DNA from: an uncultured Oxalobacteraceae bacterium | GTDB taxonomy: Bacteria > Pseudomonadota > Gammaproteobacteria > Burkholderiales > Burkholderiaceae | Assembly (NCBI GenBank): GCA_946479255.1 | Contig: CAMLFK010000035.1 | Location: 1 to 26,423, forward strand | Direction of reading: 5' to 3' | DNA: 26,423 nt | Part shown: in pieces, positions 7,540 to 16,759 of the stretch | How the letters are laid out: each line of letters opens with the position of its first letter | Numbering within the stretch: the first letter of the stretch is position 1 | Notes under the pieces: generated by a model | The model's database searches: none | What the model was told of the DNA's origin: nothing | Seen by the model: only the letters and a program-made list of their open reading frames with translations | Position numbers and translations under genes: made by a program

Positions 7540-9048
7540 ATGCTCCTTTTCCGTTCTCTGAGTGCCCTTTGCTGCGCCCTTGCCATGTTCACGCTGCCGG
7601 CAAAGGCGGCCGACGATAGCAAAAAATGCCGCTACAGCATGCTCGCGCGCCTGCCGATGCAATACCACGGCACCGCAATGAACATCACGGTGGAAGGCAA
7701 GCTGAACGATACCCCGGCCGTCATGCTGATCGACACCGGCGCCACCGATACCTTCCTCACGCGCCTGGCGACCGACAAGCTGCAAATTTTCCGCAGCCCG
7801 ACGCTCGCTTACGTCACGGGCATCGGTGGACGCTCGCGCCTGTACGAGGCCAAGATCCGCAACATCGCCATCGGGCCGATCCGTTCCGACCAGCGCGGCT
7901 CCCTGATGGCCATCGATGAAATGGGCAGCCGCCCGGATATGCACGCCCTCGTGGGCGCAGACTTCCTGCTCCAGATGGATCTGGAAATCTCGCTGGCGGA
8001 AAAACAGGTCCGCTTCTTTTCCCCGACCAATTGCGAGAAGACCTTCCTGGGCTACTGGGATCCGGCCGCGGTCGAGGTTCCCATGCTGCTCGGTGACAAT
8101 GAACAGCGCCCGATCGTCGAGGTGAGGGTCAATGGCGTCAAGCTGCGTGCCCTGATCGATACCGGCGCAACCGTATCGTCCATCACCCTGAAAGGTGCCG
8201 GCAAGGCCGGCGTGACACTCAACGCCCCCGGTGTCAAGCGCAGTGGCACGACCACGGGCATCGGCCAGAAAACACTCGACCTGCACCGCGCGACCTTCGC
8301 CACCTTTTCCATCGGCGATGAAACCATCAACAATCCGATCTTGCAGATGCATGCATCGGACTTGCCCAGCTTCGACGTCATCCTCGGCACCGACTTCATG
8401 CGCGCGCACCGGATGCTGTTCGCGGTGAGCCAGAAAAAACTGTATTTGTCTTACATTGGTGGCCAGCCATTCAGCGCGGGCGATGAGCACGCCAATGCCT
8501 GGGTGGAACAGGAGGCCAAGGCCGGCAACAGCTACGCCCAGTACCTGCTCGGCATGGGCTGGTTGAGCAATGGCGACGCCGCCTCGAATGCGACCGGCAT
8601 GGCCTTGATGGACCAGGCGCTGGCGAGCAAGAACTACCCGGCCATGCGTTTCATGGCCGTGCACCACGCCGCGCAAGGCCGCCACGCCCAGGCACTGGCC
8701 TTGTACGACAGCCTGCTGGCGAGCGATCCGTACGACCTGACCGCCCAGCTCGAAGTCTTCGTCGTGCGCCACCAGGCGGGGCAAGGCGAGCTGGCCAAAC
8801 CGGCGCTCGCCAAAGTGATGGAAAAGTTCCGCTGGCCGCCATGGCCGGCGCCGATCGTTGACTATTACCTGGGCAAGGTCAGCCTGGACGAATTGCTGCG
8901 CCTTGCCTCGAAGGAAGACCAGGTCGCCAAGCGACGCCGCTGCGAAGTGTTCACGCACGCCCGCTCGCTGCAGGCTGCCATGGGGCAGGCCGAACAGGCC
9001 AGTGCGCTCCAGGCCAAGGCGCAACCGGACTGCGGCCAGGACAACTAG
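7540..9048 (+). CDS. Exported protein with two retropepsin-like domains and a repeat tail
   Basis: The ATG at 7540 is preferred over the TTG at 7525 because it starts the signal peptide directly (MLLFRSLSALCCALAMFTLPAKA, cleavage before ADD); no good ribosome site is visible for either. The 502-residue product has two single-chain retropepsin-type (Asp_protease_2-like) modules, each with the catalytic D-T-G: LIDTGATDTF (Asp65) and LIDTGATVSS (Asp207). Each is followed by an ILG-type flap/hydrophobic motif (LVGADFLLQMDLE, VILGTDFMRAH). Two DTG lobes in one chain could form a pseudo-dimeric aspartyl protease. The C-terminal ~180 residues are helical, Sel1/TPR-like (AQYLLGMGWLSNGD, AQALALYDSLLASDP). 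I infer a periplasmic protease or binding protein; substrate unknown. It is a monocistronic-looking gene followed by a hairpin. Confidence 0.85.
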   Translation: MLLFRSLSALCCALAMFTLPAKAADDSKKCRYSMLARLPMQYHGTAMNITVEGKLNDTPAVMLIDTGATDTFLTRLATDKLQIFRSPTLAYVTGIGGRSRLYEAKIRNIAIGPIRSDQRGSLMAIDEMGSRPDMHALVGADFLLQMDLEISLAEKQVRFFSPTNCEKTFLGYWDPAAVEVPMLLGDNEQRPIVEVRVNGVKLRALIDTGATVSSITLKGAGKAGVTLNAPGVKRSGTTTGIGQKTLDLHRATFATFSIGDETINNPILQMHASDLPSFDVILGTDFMRAHRMLFAVSQKKLYLSYIGGQPFSAGDEHANAWVEQEAKAGNSYAQYLLGMGWLSNGDAASNATGMALMDQALASKNYPAMRFMAVHHAAQGRHAQALALYDSLLASDPYDLTAQLEVFVVRHQAGQGELAKPALAKVMEKFRWPPWPAPIVDYYLGKVSLDELLRLASKEDQVAKRRRCEVFTHARSLQAAMGQAEQASALQAKAQPDCGQDN

Positions 9049-9051
9049 CCC

Positions 9052-9083
9052 GCAGCGCGTGCAATTCTGAATGCACGCGCTGC
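9052..9083 (+). terminator. Hairpin after the retropepsin-like gene
   Basis: A perfect 12-bp stem (GCAGCGCGTGCA 9052-9063 with 9072-9083) and an 8-base loop lie 3 bases after the stop codon. There is no T-run after it, so it could be a rho-independent terminator of weak type or an mRNA 3' stabiliser. Confidence 0.5.
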
Positions 9084-9141
9084 AGGCCACCGGCAGCTCT
9101 GTTATCGTTGTCCGATGCTATCTGATCGCCGAAGGTAATTT

Positions 9142-10131
9142 ATGATCCCGTTTTCCGTCCTCGACCTGTCGCCGATTCCCGAAGGCGGCCACGCCCGCGG
9201 CTCCTTCCACAACACGCTCGAACTGGCGCAGCACGCCGAACGCTGGGGCTTCCAGCGCTACTGGCTGGCAGAACATCACGGCATGCCCGGCATTGCCAGC
9301 GCCGCCACCGCCGTGCTGCTCGGCTACGTGGCTGGCGGCACCGCCACCATCCGGGTCGGCGCCGGCGGCATCATGCTGCCCAATCATGCGCCGCTGGTGA
9401 TTGCCGAGCAGTTCGGCACGCTCGAAGCGCTTTATCCCGGCCGCATCGACCTCGGTCTGGGCCGTGCGCCCGGCTCCGACCAGACAGTGGCGCGCGCGAT
9501 CCGCCGCAACTTGAGTTCCGACCCCGACGGCTTCCCGCAAGACGTGGTCGAACTGATGGATTATTTTGCCGGCTCGGCCAAGCGGCCGGTACGCGCCATA
9601 CCCGGCGCCGGCATGAACATTCCGCTGTGGATACTAGGCTCAAGCACCTTTGGCGCCCAGTTGGCGGCGGCGCTGGGCCTGCCTTATGCGTTCGCCTCCC
9701 ACTTCGCGCCCGCCATGATGAAGCCCGCGCTCACCCTGTACCGCGAGAACTTCCAGCCATCGGCCCAGCTAGCCAAGCCGTATGTCATGCTAGGCTTCAA
9801 TGTATTCGCCGCTGACACCGATGAACAAGGCCAATTGCTGGCCACCTCGATGCAGCAAGCCTTCGTCAACCTGCACTCAGGCCGCGCCGGCAAGCTGCCC
9901 CCGCCCGTGCCCGGCTACCGCGACAGCATCGGCAACGCCGAGCGGGCCATGCTCGACCAGGTGCTGTCGTGTTCAGCGATTGGCGCCCCGGCCTCCGTGA
10001 GCCGCCAACTGCAGGAATTCATCGCACGCACCGGCGCCGACGAGCTGATGATCACCTCCCAGATTTTCGACCACGAAGCCCGCCTGCACTCCTACGAGAT
10101 CACGGCCGACGTCCGCCGTTCGCTCGCGTAA
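9142..10131 (+). CDS. LLM-class flavin-dependent oxidoreductase (MsnO8/YhbW type)
   Basis: A 329-residue bacterial luciferase-like monooxygenase (TIM barrel). It opens with [13 protein letters not shown], then carries [61 protein letters not shown] split over the barrel strands, and [30 protein letters not shown]. These are hallmarks of the MsnO8/YhbW subgroup, which uses reduced flavin and O2; physiological substrates are mostly unknown. The ATG at 9142 has GAAGG 6 nt upstream. It ends 50 bases before a strong terminator and appears to be a single-gene unit. The length is normal for the family. Confidence 0.9.
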   Translation: MIPFSVLDLSPIPEGGHARGSFHNTLELAQHAERWGFQRYWLAEHHGMPGIASAATAVLLGYVAGGTATIRVGAGGIMLPNHAPLVIAEQFGTLEALYPGRIDLGLGRAPGSDQTVARAIRRNLSSDPDGFPQDVVELMDYFAGSAKRPVRAIPGAGMNIPLWILGSSTFGAQLAAALGLPYAFASHFAPAMMKPALTLYRENFQPSAQLAKPYVMLGFNVFAADTDEQGQLLATSMQQAFVNLHSGRAGKLPPPVPGYRDSIGNAERAMLDQVLSCSAIGAPASVSRQLQEFIARTGADELMITSQIFDHEARLHSYEITADVRRSLA

Positions 10132-10180
10132 GTCCCAAAAACCAAAGCAGGCGGGGATGACAGAAAAAGTAGTATTTAAG

Positions 10181-10209
10181 AAAGGCCGCGGCCAGTCCGC
10201 GGCCTTTTT
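10181..10209 (+). terminator. Rho-independent terminator
   Basis: An 11-bp stem (AAAGGCCGCGG 10181-10191 with CCGCGGCCTTT 10197-10207), a 5-base loop and a run of five T (10205-10209). It closes the oxidoreductase gene and isolates the halogenase cluster from upstream transcription. Confidence 0.9.
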
Positions 10210-10265
10210 CAGTTAGACTCATGCTAGTTTAGTTAGCGTTATCAATCTGGGCATGGACAGGCAGC

Positions 10266-11813
10266 ATGGGCAGTAGGATTAAGCATATCGTGATAGTCGG
10301 CGGCGGTTCGGCCGGCTGGCTGACCGCTGGCGTCATCGCTGCCCAGCACCAAACCGCCCATGGCGGCCTGCAAGTAAGCCTGATCGAATCGCCGGACGTA
10401 CCCATCATCGGCGTCGGCGAAGGCACCTGGCCCACCATGCGCGACACTTTGTCGACCATCGGCGTGTCGGAAACCGACTTCATCCGCGAATGCGACGCTT
10501 CCTTCAAGCAGGGTTCGCTGTTCAAGGGCTGGGTCGACGGCAGCGCCAAGGACTACTATTTCCACCCTTTCGTCCTGCCCCAGGGCTATACCGAGACGCC
10601 GCTGGCGCCACGCTGGCAGGAGCGTTACGCCAATGTGCCGTTTGCCGACCTGGTCAGTTTTCAGCCGCACCTGTGCACCCAGGGCCGCGCGCCCAAGCAG
10701 CCGGCCACGCCGGAATTCGCCGCCGTGGCCAATTACGGCTACCATCTGGACGCCGGCAAGTTCGGCACCTTCCTGCGCAAGCATTGCGTCGAGAAACTGG
10801 GTGTGCGCCATGTGAGCGACCACGTGCTGGCCATCAATTCGCACGACAATGGCGACATCGCCTCGCTGCAAACGCGCGAACATGGCGCCCTCGAAGGCGA
10901 CCTGTTCATCGACTGCACCGGCATGCAGTCCCTCTTGCTCGGCACGCATTACGCAGTGCCGATGCTGTCGCAAAAGCATGTGCTGTTCAACGATTCGGCG
11001 CTGGCGATCCAGGTGCCCTACCCGCTTGAAAACAGCCCGATCGCTTCGCAAACCACTTCCACGGCGCAGGACAGCGGCTGGATCTGGGATATCGGCCTGC
11101 CGACCCGGCGCGGCATCGGCCACGTGTATTCCAGCGCGCACAGCAGCGACGAGGATGCCGAGCGCGCCTTGCGCAGCTACATCGCCGGCGCCAAAGGGCC
11201 GACCGACATCGGCACCCCGCGCAAGCTCACCTTCCAGCCCGGCTACCGCCAGGAGTTCTGGCACCGCAACGTCGTCGCGATCGGCCTGTCCGCCGGCTTC
11301 ATCGAGCCGCTCGAAGCCTCGGCCCTGGCCTTGGTGGAACTGTCGGCCGCCATGCTGAGCGACGACATGCCTGCCACCCGCGGCGCCATGGATATCGTCG
11401 CGCGCCGCTTCAACGACGCCTTCACCTACCGCTGGGAACGGGTGTTCGACTTTCTCAAGCTGCACTATGTGCTCAGCAAGCGCGAGGCGACGCCTTACTG
11501 GCGCGATAACCGCTCCAGGGAATCGGTGCCGCAGCGCGTCACCGACATGCTGGAACTGTGGCGCCACCGGCCGCCTTCGCGCTACGACTTCCACCGCATC
11601 GAGGAAGTGTTCCCGTCGGCCAGCTACCAGTATGTCTTGTACGGCATGGGCTTCAAGACCGAGCCCGGCACCAATATCCGTCCGCAGGACGGCAAGGCAG
11701 CCGATAATTACTTCGCCGAAGCGGCGAGCCTGACCCGCAAGATGCTGGGCGCCCTGCCCAGCAACCGCGAGTTGATAGACCACGTGCGCAGACACGGGCT
11801 ATTGAAAATCTAA
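10266..11813 (+). CDS. Flavin-dependent tryptophan-halogenase family protein (first copy)
   Basis: A 515-residue FADH2-dependent halogenase-family protein. The dinucleotide-binding GGGSAGW is at residues 12-18, the GVGEGTWPTM motif follows, and Lys81 in ECDASFKQG is the position of the lysine that directs hypohalous acid in PrnA. The WxWxIP signature is present but altered: W272-I-W-D-I-G277, glycine instead of proline. The flavin/chloride-site motif reads EPLEA, with catalytic-type Glu350 but Ala instead of the usual Ser. The substrate is unknown, since many family members beside SapC act on large or unidentified substrates. It probably heads an operon with SapC (63-base gap) and the second halogenase. 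Its own promoter should lie between 10210 and 10265, where nothing convincing was seen. A flavin reductase would be needed and is not in this window. Confidence 0.85.
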   Translation: MGSRIKHIVIVGGGSAGWLTAGVIAAQHQTAHGGLQVSLIESPDVPIIGVGEGTWPTMRDTLSTIGVSETDFIRECDASFKQGSLFKGWVDGSAKDYYFHPFVLPQGYTETPLAPRWQERYANVPFADLVSFQPHLCTQGRAPKQPATPEFAAVANYGYHLDAGKFGTFLRKHCVEKLGVRHVSDHVLAINSHDNGDIASLQTREHGALEGDLFIDCTGMQSLLLGTHYAVPMLSQKHVLFNDSALAIQVPYPLENSPIASQTTSTAQDSGWIWDIGLPTRRGIGHVYSSAHSSDEDAERALRSYIAGAKGPTDIGTPRKLTFQPGYRQEFWHRNVVAIGLSAGFIEPLEASALALVELSAAMLSDDMPATRGAMDIVARRFNDAFTYRWERVFDFLKLHYVLSKREATPYWRDNRSRESVPQRVTDMLELWRHRPPSRYDFHRIEEVFPSASYQYVLYGMGFKTEPGTNIRPQDGKAADNYFAEAASLTRKMLGALPSNRELIDHVRRHGLLKI

Positions 11814-11876
11814 AAGCGATGACGAGAGAGCTTGTAGTAATTCTTCTAAACAATCCAAGAGACACACGAGACCATC

Positions 11877-12596
11877 ATGGCCAAACCAGTTTTGCTCAAC
11901 AACATCGAACACAAGGATCTGCGGATCATCAACGCCCGCAGCGCCCGCTATGGCGACGAGCTCATGTATGCCCAAACCTTCCCGGCCGAATTCCGCGACC
12001 TGCAAGCTTACTACCCGATCGTGTTCCACAAGACGCCGGACGGCACCAGCTTCGAGGCGCTGGCCCTGTTCGGTTTCCAGGATGGCGAGAACCTGTTCCT
12101 CTCCAAAGACAAGGATGGCTGGGATGCCTCCTACGTGCCACTGATGGTGGAGCGCCAGCCTTTCCTGATCGGCCGCCAGCATGACGGTGAAATGGTGGTA
12201 CACCTGGACATCGAGCACCCGCGCGTCAGCACCAGCGAAGGCCACAATGTGTTCCTGCCGCACGGCGCCAACACCGAGTACCTGGAGCAAGTCACCGAAG
12301 TGCTGTACACCATCCACAAGGGCCTGGAAACCATGCCGGACTTCATCGCCGCCCTGCTCGAATACGAGCTGCTGGAAGGCTTCGTGGTCGATGTCACCCT
12401 GAACGACGGTTCGCAAGGCCGCCTGGCCGGCTTCTACACCATCAACGAAGAGCGCCTGACCAGCCTGGACAGTGCCGCCATCGAGCGCCTGCACAAGGCC
12501 AACTACCTGCAGGGCATTTACATGCAGCTGGCCTCGCTGTCGAACTTCCGCGGCCTGATCGAGCGTAAGAATCGCCAGCTGGCAGCCCAGGCTTAA
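11877..12596 (+). CDS. SapC family protein
   Basis: A 239-residue protein matching the SapC family (PF07277) over its length: LQAYYPIVFHKTPDG, FEALALFGFQDGENLFL, WDASYVPLMVERQPFLIG and VFLPHGANTEYL near the middle, then YTIHKGLETMPDFIAALLEYELLEG. The role is not established. In proteobacteria sapC is recurrently found beside tryptophan-halogenase genes and TonB-dependent receptors, which suggests a shared pathway acting on an imported compound. Here it is sandwiched between two halogenases (63 bases after the first, 14 before the second), so cotranscription is likely. No signal peptide is seen, consistent with a cytoplasmic protein. The ribosome site before the ATG is weak. Confidence 0.9.
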   Translation: MAKPVLLNNIEHKDLRIINARSARYGDELMYAQTFPAEFRDLQAYYPIVFHKTPDGTSFEALALFGFQDGENLFLSKDKDGWDASYVPLMVERQPFLIGRQHDGEMVVHLDIEHPRVSTSEGHNVFLPHGANTEYLEQVTEVLYTIHKGLETMPDFIAALLEYELLEGFVVDVTLNDGSQGRLAGFYTINEERLTSLDSAAIERLHKANYLQGIYMQLASLSNFRGLIERKNRQLAAQA

Positions 12597-12610
12597 GCCG
12601 GAGACCCCAA

Positions 12611-14122
12611 GTGCAAGACAATATGCAGACAAAGGGGCAACGCCCCATCCGCCGCGTCATCATTGCCGGCGGCGGGACCGCCGGCTGGATGGTGGCCGCG
12701 GGACTGTCCAAGTCGCTGGGCAAGCTGCTCGACATCAAGCTGATCGAGTCCGACGAGATCGGCACGGTCGGCGTGGGCGAAGCGACCATTCCGACCCTGA
12801 TGAATTTCCACCATCTGCTGGAAATCAACGAGCGCGAGTTCATGATGGCCACCCAGGCCACCTTCAAGCTCGGCATCAGCTTCGAGAACTGGCGCAACGT
12901 CAAGGAAGACTACATCCACTCCTTCGGCATCACCGGCACCGACCACTGGACCGCCGGCTTCCAGCACTTCTGGTTGAAGGGCAAGGAGCGCAAGCTGGCC
13001 AAGGATTACGGCGACTACTGCCTGGAACTCAAGGCCGCCGAGGAAAACAAGTTCGCCCACTTGCCGAACAATGGCATGAACTACGCTTACCACCTCGACG
13101 CCAGCCTGTACGCGCGCTTCCTGCGCCGTTTCGCCGAAGGCTTCGGGGTGCAGCGCATCGAAGGCAAGATCGTCAAGGTCAACACAAGCGCGGAGTCGGG
13201 CGACATCGCTTCGCTCCAGCTCGATTCAGGCGATGTGCTCGAAGCCGACCTGTTCATCGACTGCACGGGTTTCCGCGCCATGCTGATCGGCGAAGCCATG
13301 GGCGTGAAGTACCAGGACTGGTCGCACTGGCTGTTCAACGACAGCGCGATTGCCGTGCAGACTGCCTCGGTGGGACAGGCCGTGCCCTACACCCGCTCGA
13401 TCGCCCACGAAGCCGGCTGGCAATGGCGCATTCCGCTGCAGCACCGCACCGGCAACGGCCTGGTCTACAGCCGCCGCTTCACCGACGACGACGAGGCCAA
13501 GGCCACCTTGCTGGGCAATATTGTGGGCGAGCAGCTGACCACCCCGCGCGTGCTGCGCTTCCAGCCGGGCCAGCGCACCCAGACCTGGAAAGGCAACTGC
13601 ATCGCCATCGGCCTTGCCAGCGGCTTCCTGGAACCGATCGAGTCGACCAGCATCCACCTGATCCAGCGCGGCATCATCCGCCTGATGCAGCTGTTCCCGA
13701 CCGCCGGCATCGTCCAGGCCGATGTGGACGAGTACAACCAGCAGACGGCGTCCGAGATCGAGCACATCCGCGACTTCATCATCCTGCATTACAACGTGAC
13801 CAAGCGCCAGGACACGCCGTACTGGCGCGCCGCCCGCAATCTCGACCTGCCGGCCTCGCTGCGCCACCGCATCGAACTGTTCCGCGAAACCGGGCGCGTG
13901 TTCCGCATTCCGAACGAATTGTTCGCCGAGAACTCGTGGGTGCAGGTCATGCTGGGCCAGGGCATCACGCCGCGCCAGCACCACCAGACGGCCGACATGA
14001 TGGGCGATGCGGAACTGGCGCAGTTCCTCGAAGGCATCCGCAGCCGGGTGCAGCGCACCGTGGCGCAACTGCCCACGCACGAGCAATATGTGCAGCAATT
14101 CTGCGGGGTAGCGCGCGCTTAA
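12611..14122 (+). CDS. Flavin-dependent tryptophan-halogenase family protein (second copy)
   Basis: A 503-residue halogenase-family protein with all signature elements intact: GGGTAGW (residues 20-26), GVGEATIPT, catalytic-type Lys86 in ATFKLGISFENW, WxWxIP as W270-Q-W-R-I-P275, and EPIES with Glu344-Ser345. The GTG at 12611 is chosen because GGAG (12600-12603) is 7 nt upstream; the ATG at 12623 would be too far from it. It is only distantly similar to the first copy (GVGEATIPTL against GVGEGTWPTM), so the two belong to different subclades rather than being a recent duplication. The predicted reaction is FADH2/O2/halide-dependent halogenation of an unidentified aromatic substrate. Confidence 0.9.
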   Translation: MQDNMQTKGQRPIRRVIIAGGGTAGWMVAAGLSKSLGKLLDIKLIESDEIGTVGVGEATIPTLMNFHHLLEINEREFMMATQATFKLGISFENWRNVKEDYIHSFGITGTDHWTAGFQHFWLKGKERKLAKDYGDYCLELKAAEENKFAHLPNNGMNYAYHLDASLYARFLRRFAEGFGVQRIEGKIVKVNTSAESGDIASLQLDSGDVLEADLFIDCTGFRAMLIGEAMGVKYQDWSHWLFNDSAIAVQTASVGQAVPYTRSIAHEAGWQWRIPLQHRTGNGLVYSRRFTDDDEAKATLLGNIVGEQLTTPRVLRFQPGQRTQTWKGNCIAIGLASGFLEPIESTSIHLIQRGIIRLMQLFPTAGIVQADVDEYNQQTASEIEHIRDFIILHYNVTKRQDTPYWRAARNLDLPASLRHRIELFRETGRVFRIPNELFAENSWVQVMLGQGITPRQHHQTADMMGDAELAQFLEGIRSRVQRTVAQLPTHEQYVQQFCGVARA

Positions 14123-14175
14123 GTCTGCGCGGTGGCCCTATGATATGGCCAGGACAACGCGATCAGGAGGCCGAT

Positions 14176-14577
14176 ATGCCGAGCGGTAAATGCTATTGCG
14201 GGGCGATCCGTTACGAGACATCGGAACGGATCGCCAGCCAGAGTTTATGTCACTGCGCCATGTGCCGGGGCACCACCGGCGCGCCTTGCGTGGCGTGGTT
14301 CACGGTGCCGAAGGCGGAGTTTCGTTACACGGCGGGCACGCCGATACAGTTCCGCTCCAGCTCGCACGGGCTGCGTTCCTTCTGCGGGACCTGCGGCACG
14401 CAAATCACCTTTGCCGATGACGATTATCCGAACGATATCGACGTGACGACATGCAGTCTCGACCAGCCCGGGCTGGCGCCGCCGCGCAAGCAGATCTTTA
14501 CAGACAGCGAGATGCCCTGGATGCGCCACCTGCATGATTTGCCACGCTACCGCCGCAGCAGTAATGAAAGCAGCTAG
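14176..14577 (+). CDS. GFA family zinc protein
   Basis: A 133-residue protein of the GFA (glutathione-dependent formaldehyde-activating enzyme/centromere protein V) family. Zn ligands are visible as C6-x-C8 (GKCYCGAIRY), C25-x-C27-xx-C30 (SLCHCAMCRG) and C70-xx-C73 (FCGTCGTQITF). The frame is open far upstream, but AGGAGG (14165-14170) 5 nt before the ATG at 14176 fixes the start. Most family members are annotated for formaldehyde handling without direct evidence. It lies 53 bases after the second halogenase on the same strand and converges with the ankyrin gene 38 bases away, with no obvious terminator between them. Confidence 0.9.
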   Translation: MPSGKCYCGAIRYETSERIASQSLCHCAMCRGTTGAPCVAWFTVPKAEFRYTAGTPIQFRSSSHGLRSFCGTCGTQITFADDDYPNDIDVTTCSLDQPGLAPPRKQIFTDSEMPWMRHLHDLPRYRRSSNESS

Positions 14578-14615
14578 CATCCTGTTGCTGGCCACCGTGC
14601 CCTGCGCCGCGCTGA

Positions 14616-15161
14616 TCAGATGGCCTTCGCCATCGCCTCGGCCAGCAAGGCCGGCGTATCCTGCGCGCCCATGGTATTGGCCAGGTCCAGCGCCGACATG
14701 CCTTTCGACTCGCGCGCATGCGGATCGGCGCCATGGCGCAGCAGCAGCCTGACGATCTCCACGCGGTTGAACATGGCGGCCATCATCAGCGCCGTCTTGC
14801 CATCGGGGGCGATGCCTTCGACATGCGCGCCGTGTTCGAGCAGCAGGCTGACCATCGGTTCGTTGCCTTTATAAGCGGCACCGGCTATCGGGGTCTGGCC
14901 CATGTCGTTCAGGAGTTGCGGATCGGCGCCGTGCTCGAGCAACGCACGCGCGCATTCCAGGTGGCCATGGTAAGCGGCCAGCATCAGCAGGCTGTCGCCG
15001 CGGGTGTTGCGCAGGTTGGGCGGCACGCCCTTTTCCAGCATCGGCCGCAAGGCTTCGGCATTGCCGGCGCGAACCAGCTCAAAGACGCTCTGAAGAAAGG
15101 CCAGGGTTTCCTGATCCATCGGCGGGCGGCTGTCCGCCCCTGGCTGTTGTGTGTTCTGCAT
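14616..15161 (-). CDS. Ankyrin-repeat protein (AnkB-like)
   Basis: A 181-residue protein with a helical start (residues ~15-45) and four ankyrin repeats: NTRGDSLLMLAAYHGHLECA, DMGQTPIAGAAYKGNEPMV, PDGKTALMMAAMFNRVEIV and a final SKGMSALDLANTMGAQDT. The ATG at 15161 has AAAGG exactly 6 nt upstream, while the in-frame ATG at 15167 abuts that site, so 15161 is preferred. It follows the catalase gene by 40 bases on the same strand. In Pseudomonas aeruginosa an ankyrin protein (AnkB) is encoded next to catalase KatB and is needed for full catalase activity; the same pairing here suggests a catalase-supporting scaffold. No membrane segment is seen, unlike some AnkB proteins. Confidence 0.85.
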   Translation of the reverse strand: MQNTQQPGADSRPPMDQETLAFLQSVFELVRAGNAEALRPMLEKGVPPNLRNTRGDSLLMLAAYHGHLECARALLEHGADPQLLNDMGQTPIAGAAYKGNEPMVSLLLEHGAHVEGIAPDGKTALMMAAMFNRVEIVRLLLRHGADPHARESKGMSALDLANTMGAQDTPALLAEAMAKAI

Positions 15162-15201
15162 AGTCATCCTTTATGTCGTTGAAGTGTACTGCTTACAACA
15201 T

Positions 15202-16737
15202 TTACCTGGCGCGCACAGGGGCCGGCTTGCCGGGCAAAGGCGCCAAAGCGATGGCCTGTTCCAAATCGATACCGGCAAACTCGGCCACGCGGCGGCCATA
15301 GTCCTCGTCGCAATGCCACAGATGCCAGACCATGCGCAGCTGGATCGGTGCCGGGCACTGTTTCAGGTCGCCGCCGATGTTGGCGATCAAGTCTTCCCGC
15401 TCCCATTCCTCGAAACTGCGGTAGCGCGCACCTGCCTGCGCGTAATCGTCGTCCGTGCGGGTAGTCTGAAACCGCCCCACCTGGCCTTCCACCCGTGGCT
15501 GATATGGCTTGGCCGGTTTGGGCGCTTCCTGCAAGCCGCCCATGATGCTCGGCTCGTAGTTGATGTGTTTGCTTTCACCACCGCCATCGACATAGAAAGC
15601 CATCTGGCCGTCGCGCTGGTTGGTGCGCGTCACCGCCTGCGGGTGCGGCGCGTTGATCGGCAATTGCAGATAGTTGGCGCCGACCCGGTAGCGCTGGGTG
15701 TCCGAATACGACAAGGTGCGGCCTTGCAACATCTTGTCGTCCGAGAAGTCGATGCCGTCGACCAGCACGCCGGTGCCGAAGGCGGCCTGTTCAGTTTCCG
15801 CGAAGACGTTGTCCGGATTGCGGTTCAGTACCAGGCGGCCCACCGGCAGCAGCGGGAACTGGTCTTCCGGCCAGCGCTTGGTGTCGTCGAGCGGATCGAA
15901 GGCGAGCTCGGGATGCGCGTCGTCGGACATGATCTGCACGCAGAATTCCCATTCCGGATAGTCGCCGCGTTCGATCGCATCGTACAGGTCGCGCGTGGCG
16001 TGGCCGACGTCCTGGCCCTGGATCTGCGCGGCCTGCCCGCTGGTCAGGTTGCGCACGCCCTGCTTGGGCTGGAAGTGGAATTTGACGAGGTGCGCCACGC
16101 CCTGGTCGTTGACCAGCTTGTAGGTGTTGACGCCCGACCCTTCCATTTCGCGGTAATTGGCCGGGATGCCCCAGGGACTCTTGACCCAGGTGACCATGTG
16201 CATGGTTTCCGGCGACTGGCAGACGAAGTCGTAGAAGCGCCACGGCTCCTGGCGGTTGCTTACCGGATCGGCCTTGAAGGCGTGGATCATGTCGGGGAAC
16301 TTGATGGCGTCGCGGATGAAGAACACCTTCAGGTTATTGCCGACCAGGTCCCAGTTGCCGTCCAGGGTCTTGAACTTGATGGCGAAGCCGCGCGGATCGC
16401 GCGCCGTTTCCGGCGACTCCTTGGCGCCGGCCACGGTGGAAAAACGCACGAACACGGGCGTCTGCACGCCGACCTCGTTCAGCACGCGGGCACGGCTGTA
16501 GGTCGAGGCCGGCTCCTTGCCGATCGTGCCGTAAGCCTCGAAGTAGCCGTGCGCGCCGGTGCCGCGCGCATGCACCACGCGCTCGGGAATGCGCTCGCGG
16601 TCGAAATGGGTGATCTTCTCGATGAACTGGTAATTTTCCAGCGTCGCCGGACCGCGTTCGCCGACGGTGCGCATGGACTGGTTGTCGCTGACCGGATGGC
16701 CCTGGCGGGTGGTCAGCGTTGGGCGTTGATGAGTCAT
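15202..16737 (-). CDS. Monofunctional haem catalase (small-subunit type)
   Basis: A 511-residue catalase converting H2O2 to water and O2. The start is [16 protein letters not shown] at 16737, with AAAGGAA 5-8 nt upstream; the longer frame from 16842 has no catalase homology. The distal His56 lies in the [12 protein letters not shown] signature, the distal Asn in [14 protein letters not shown] (134/135), and the proximal haem-ligand tyrosine Tyr344 in [12 protein letters not shown]. The length indicates a small-subunit clade enzyme without the C-terminal flavodoxin-like domain. It lies second in a three-gene minus-strand run: DUF2061 protein, catalase (22-base gap), ankyrin protein (40-base gap). 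No OxyR gene is present in the window. Confidence 0.95.
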   Translation of the reverse strand: MTHQRPTLTTRQGHPVSDNQSMRTVGERGPATLENYQFIEKITHFDRERIPERVVHARGTGAHGYFEAYGTIGKEPASTYSRARVLNEVGVQTPVFVRFSTVAGAKESPETARDPRGFAIKFKTLDGNWDLVGNNLKVFFIRDAIKFPDMIHAFKADPVSNRQEPWRFYDFVCQSPETMHMVTWVKSPWGIPANYREMEGSGVNTYKLVNDQGVAHLVKFHFQPKQGVRNLTSGQAAQIQGQDVGHATRDLYDAIERGDYPEWEFCVQIMSDDAHPELAFDPLDDTKRWPEDQFPLLPVGRLVLNRNPDNVFAETEQAAFGTGVLVDGIDFSDDKMLQGRTLSYSDTQRYRVGANYLQLPINAPHPQAVTRTNQRDGQMAFYVDGGGESKHINYEPSIMGGLQEAPKPAKPYQPRVEGQVGRFQTTRTDDDYAQAGARYRSFEEWEREDLIANIGGDLKQCPAPIQLRMVWHLWHCDEDYGRRVAEFAGIDLEQAIALAPLPGKPAPVRAR

Positions 16738-16759
16738 TAGAGTTCCTTTTGGGGTGAAA

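Noticed and set aside
6967..9090. A 707-codon minus-strand open frame opposite the retropepsin-like gene
   Set aside because: It is antisense to a gene with a signal peptide and clear DTG motifs; its translation is His/Gly/Arg/Val-rich with no domain. Long antisense frames are expected in high-GC DNA.
10242..11795. A 517-codon minus-strand open frame opposite the first halogenase
   Set aside because: It is a shadow of a gene with clear FAD and halogenase motifs on the plus strand.
15151..16740. A 529-codon plus-strand open frame opposite the catalase
   Set aside because: The minus strand encodes catalase with all catalytic residues; the plus frame has no recognisable domain or ribosome site.
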